Shown: one piece after another, positions 61,683-64,000 of the stretch
Layout of the letters: each line of letters begins with the position of its first letter
Numbering within the stretch: position 1 is the first letter of the stretch
Source: Intestinibacter bartlettii
GTDB lineage: Bacteria > Bacillota > Clostridia > Peptostreptococcales > Peptostreptococcaceae
Reading direction: 5' to 3'
Length of the DNA stretch: 64,000 bases
Assembly: GCA_025148965.1 (NCBI GenBank)
Contig: CP102273.1
Span: 1,736,001 to 1,800,000, forward strand
Program-made: the position numbers and the translations under genes
Notes under the pieces: model-generated
The model's database searches: none
What the model was told of the DNA's origin: nothing
The model's input: the letters and a program-made list of their open reading frames with translations, nothing else

Positions 61683-62686
61683 TATCTTTTGCTCCTTCTA
61701 AGTATGTATATAAAGAATGGACCGCCTACTAAACACATTGTAAGTCCTACTGGTATTTCATAAGGTCTAAATATATTTCTTGATACTGTATCTGCAACAA
61801 GTAGTAAAAATCCTCCCATAAAATAACTAAATGGTATTAGGAATTTATGGCTAGAGCCTATTAAGAATCTACATATATGTGGTATTACAAGTCCGACAAA
61901 TGATATAACCCCACCTACTCCTGTAGATATACTAGTTAAAAATACTGCAACAAAAGTTATCATAACTCTAACTCTGTTTACGTTTAGACCTAAACTTTGA
62001 GCTGTTTTGTCACCAAGACCCATAAGGTCACAGCTTTTTATAACTAGTAAACATAGTGCTATTCCTACTATTGTATATAAAGCTAGTATTTTGAAATCAT
62101 TCCATGTTATATTTACTAAACTTCCTAAAAGCCAAGTCTGTATACTTGAAACTCCTGCACTATTAAATACCGTCACCATTGAAGATAATGCATTTAATAT
62201 TGAGTTTACACATACACCTGCAAGTATTATTCTAACTGGTGAAAATCCTTTATCTTCTCCAATTAAGTAAACAAGGCATGCAGCTATTATACCACCTATA
62301 AAAGCTATTATGATTTTATATTTTATAAGATCTGTAAATATAACCATTACAGCTATAGCCCCTAAGCTTGCTCCTGATGAAATCCCGATTATACCAGGGT
62401 CAGCTAGTGGATTTTTCATTGTAGTTTGTAAAAGTGCACCTGCTACTGCAAGGTTACCACCTATTAATACAGCAGATAAGACTCTAGGCATTCTAAGATC
62501 TCTTATTATTAAGAAATTGTTGCTTTGTTTACTTAAAAACATACCATCAATTAATTCTTTGAAAGAAATATCTATACTACCTATTCTTAAAGAGATTAAT
62601 ATCGTAAAACATAAAACAAAAACTGTAGTAAGTATCATACATATTTTTTTAGAACTACTTAACGTCGGTGTTTTTATTTTACTCAT
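61682..62686 (-). CDS. FecCD-family permease (heme/iron importer)
   Basis: A 334-residue permease with nine or ten helices. RDLRMPRVLSAVLIGGNLAVAGALLQ and NPLADPGIIGISSGAS are the family marks, with the ATPase-docking loop at GLNVNRVR and the VPHICR-type motif IPHICRFLIG near the C-terminus. It overlaps the binding-protein gene by 8 bp and the ATPase gene by one. Confidence 0.92.
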   Translation of the reverse strand: MSKIKTPTLSSSKKICMILTTVFVLCFTILISLRIGSIDISFKELIDGMFLSKQSNNFLIIRDLRMPRVLSAVLIGGNLAVAGALLQTTMKNPLADPGIIGISSGASLGAIAVMVIFTDLIKYKIIIAFIGGIIAACLVYLIGEDKGFSPVRIILAGVCVNSILNALSSMVTVFNSAGVSSIQTWLLGSLVNITWNDFKILALYTIVGIALCLLVIKSCDLMGLGDKTAQSLGLNVNRVRVMITFVAVFLTSISTGVGGVISFVGLVIPHICRFLIGSSHKFLIPFSYFMGGFLLLVADTVSRNIFRPYEIPVGLTMCLVGGPFFIYILRRSKR

Positions 62687-63551
62687 ATAATATATCTCCT
62701 AATTTTTCTACTGCCTCAACTATTTGTAAGTTTGCACTCATTCCGAAATAACCATTTTCTAAATAAGTTATATCGTTATTTTTAACTGCATTTACATTTT
62801 TCCAAAGGTCTTTACTTAATTCTTCTTCTACAGATTTTTTTGCAGCCTCTGGAACGGCATGAGTCATAACTAATATTTTATCTGGATTTAACTTTATTAT
62901 TTCTTCTAAGTTTATTTGAGTAAATGAGCTAGTTGCATTTGAGAATATATTATTTCCTCCAGCTAACTCGACTAAGTTTCCTATATAACTTTTGTCCGTA
63001 GCTACCATTACACTTCCTGGTGCTCCAAATAATACTAAGATCTTATCATCAGATTTTTTATTAGAATTAACTTTATTTTCTACTTCTTTTATTTCATCTA
63101 ATATTTCATTTGCTTTATCTTGTTTATTGAATTTTTCTCCTAAAGCAGCTATTGTTTCTTTTAATCCGTCTACATTGCTTAGATTATAAAAATCAGCATT
63201 TATATTGTTTTCTTCAAATTGTTTTTCAAAATCACTTCCTAAAGTATCAACACATATTACGTCTGTTGGATTTAGTGATTTTATTATTTCCATATCTGGA
63301 TTCATTGGACTTCCAATTTCCGTAGCACCTTTTGCACTTTCTGGAAGTTCATAGCTAGTTTGTGGTACACCACTAACTTCTACACCTAACCTATCTAATA
63401 TTTCAGTAATTGCAACTGATGTAGCTACTACTACTTGTTTTTCATCTTTTGATGTAGCTTGTTCTTTAGAACTATCTACCTCGCTAGATGAGCATCCAAT
63501 TACTGAAAAAGTAACCATCAAAATCGATATTAAACATAAAATCTTTTTCAA
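62679..63551 (-). CDS. IsdE-like heme/iron-binding lipoprotein of the ABC importer
   Basis: A 290-residue binding protein that starts with TTG after AGAGGAAC. The signal peptide ends in the lipobox VIGC with Cys at residue 20. The two-lobe fold follows. Features close to IsdE are SPMNPDMEIIKSLNP (Met that could bind heme iron), VMVATDKSYIGNLVELAGG and ILVMTHAVPEAA (His in the place of the second axial ligand). Heme is thus the favoured substrate but siderophore is not excluded. A Fur-like box lies 45 bp upstream. Confidence 0.83.
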   Translation of the reverse strand: MKKILCLISILMVTFSVIGCSSSEVDSSKEQATSKDEKQVVVATSVAITEILDRLGVEVSGVPQTSYELPESAKGATEIGSPMNPDMEIIKSLNPTDVICVDTLGSDFEKQFEENNINADFYNLSNVDGLKETIAALGEKFNKQDKANEILDEIKEVENKVNSNKKSDDKILVLFGAPGSVMVATDKSYIGNLVELAGGNNIFSNATSSFTQINLEEIIKLNPDKILVMTHAVPEAAKKSVEEELSKDLWKNVNAVKNNDITYLENGYFGMSANLQIVEAVEKLGDILYE

Positions 63552-63594
63552 TTTTGTTCCTCTTTCCTGTCTTATAAATGTTTATTTATATTAA

Positions 63595-63609
63595 TTGTCA
63601 TTATTTTCA
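63595..63609 (-). promoter_or_regulatory. Weak Fur-like box
   Basis: TTGTCATTATTTTCA matches 11 of 15 positions counting the free centre of TGATAATNATTATCA. Position about 45 bp before the lipoprotein start is apt, but the match is modest in such AT-rich DNA. Confidence 0.35.
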
Positions 63610-63663
63610 AATTTATATTTTGAATAAGATTCAAAATTTAAGAGAAATATAATGAAGAAATAT

Positions 63664-64000
63664 TTATTCTTTAATTTCTCCTTTTATAATAAGTCGTTTT
63701 TTTCCTCCATCAGTACATGTAACTAAAGTTATCTCTTTTTTACTTGTATCCTGATCTAAAACAAAAGTATTTTCAGCCTCTGTATCAAATATTTCTGTTA
63801 TATTATATTTAAATATGCCCTTTGTGTTTTCAATCTCTATTTTGTCGTTTATTTTTACTTTATGTAGTTCGTTAAATACTTGGTTATACAAATAGCTACT
63901 ATGTCCAGCTACAGAAAAATTGCCATTTTCCCCTGGCATAGCAGTTCCTTCAAAGTGACATGCATAATATTTCAAATACTTGGTGTCTGTGCCCTCTACA
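63664..64000 (-). CDS. Sortase (partial, N-terminus outside window)
   Basis: The C-terminal 112 codons of a sortase; the frame stays open to the window edge, reading VEGTDTKYLKYYACHFEGTA first. The catalytic His is in SVAGHSS, the Cys in LVTCTDGG and the Arg in KKRLII, so the triad is complete. The context PGENGNFSVAGH resembles class D-type clostridial sortases. It lies 112 bp upstream of the heme-type importer on the same strand, a layout seen when sortase anchors heme-capture surface proteins, though no such protein is in view. Confidence 0.85.
   Translation of the reverse strand, partial: VEGTDTKYLKYYACHFEGTAMPGENGNFSVAGHSSYLYNQVFNELHKVKINDKIEIENTKGIFKYNITEIFDTEAENTFVLDQDTSKKEITLVTCTDGGKKRLIIKGEIKE

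Overview
The window reads as chromosomal DNA of a strictly anaerobic, spore-former-type low-GC Clostridia, most likely Peptostreptococcaceae. The genus is an inference; no rRNA is present to settle it. Supporting signs are very AT-rich intergenic DNA, strong purine-rich ribosome sites, many hairpin terminators, a Rex repressor, a lysine riboswitch, a tyrosyl T-box and a type I-B CRISPR-Cas locus. No prophage, transposase, tRNA or rRNA gene was found.

Bases 1-6.9k form a C1 (methanol) methyl-transfer island: a CobW-type GTPase cut by the window edge, the methanol:corrinoid methyltransferase MtaB, its corrinoid protein MtaC, an ATP-dependent corrinoid reactivase with a 2Fe-2S domain (RACo/RamA type), a divergent second corrinoid protein, and a methyltetrahydrofolate:corrinoid methyltransferase (MtgA/AcsE type). 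The inferred flow is methanol to MtaB, to corrinoid, to MtgA, to methyl-tetrahydrofolate, with the reactivase rescuing oxidised cobalt. The reactivase and the second corrinoid gene share a 31-base perfect palindrome carrying both -10 elements. The mtgA leader can form an interleaved 8-bp/8-bp pseudoknot with an embedded hairpin that I cannot match to a known riboswitch.

Bases 7-17.5k hold small membrane proteins, a siroheme/4Fe-4S reductase with an unknown partner gene and a well-placed Crp/Fnr-like activator site, two GNAT acetyltransferases, an ABC permease/ATPase pair without a binding protein, a PTS EIIC-like membrane protein, Rex and a DUF116 protein. Bases 17.7-20.9k encode a 1043-residue protein of SdrD_B-like and DUF11 repeats without signal peptide or wall anchor.

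Bases 21.6-32.3k are a complete type I-B CRISPR-Cas system, transcribed leftward: cas8b-cas7-cas5-cas3-cas6, array 1 (12 repeats), cas1-cas2-cas4, with array 2 (14 good plus 2 decayed repeats) upstream of cas8b. The two repeats differ at three positions. Both leaders carry an inverted repeat with identical 98-bp separation and covarying arms. A DUF4231/SLATT-like membrane protein lies just beyond array 2.

Bases 33-49k contain a MATE exporter, a compact SWIM/SNF2 ATPase, an orphan MoaA-like radical SAM enzyme, an ArsB/NhaD transporter, a CDF metal exporter, an ArsR/NifX-like pair with a visible operator, thioredoxin with a reductase lacking NADPH motifs, a two-component system, and a pentapeptide-repeat ion-channel fusion. 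Bases 49.6-56k hold an L-box-controlled NhaC-type (LysW) lysine transporter, a divergent NhaC relative, lipoate ligase and T-box-controlled tyrS. Bases 56-64k hold a TSCPD protein, a YgbA-like protein, a DUF454 gene with a heterodimeric ABC exporter, an IsdE-like heme/iron ABC importer and the 3' part of a sortase gene.
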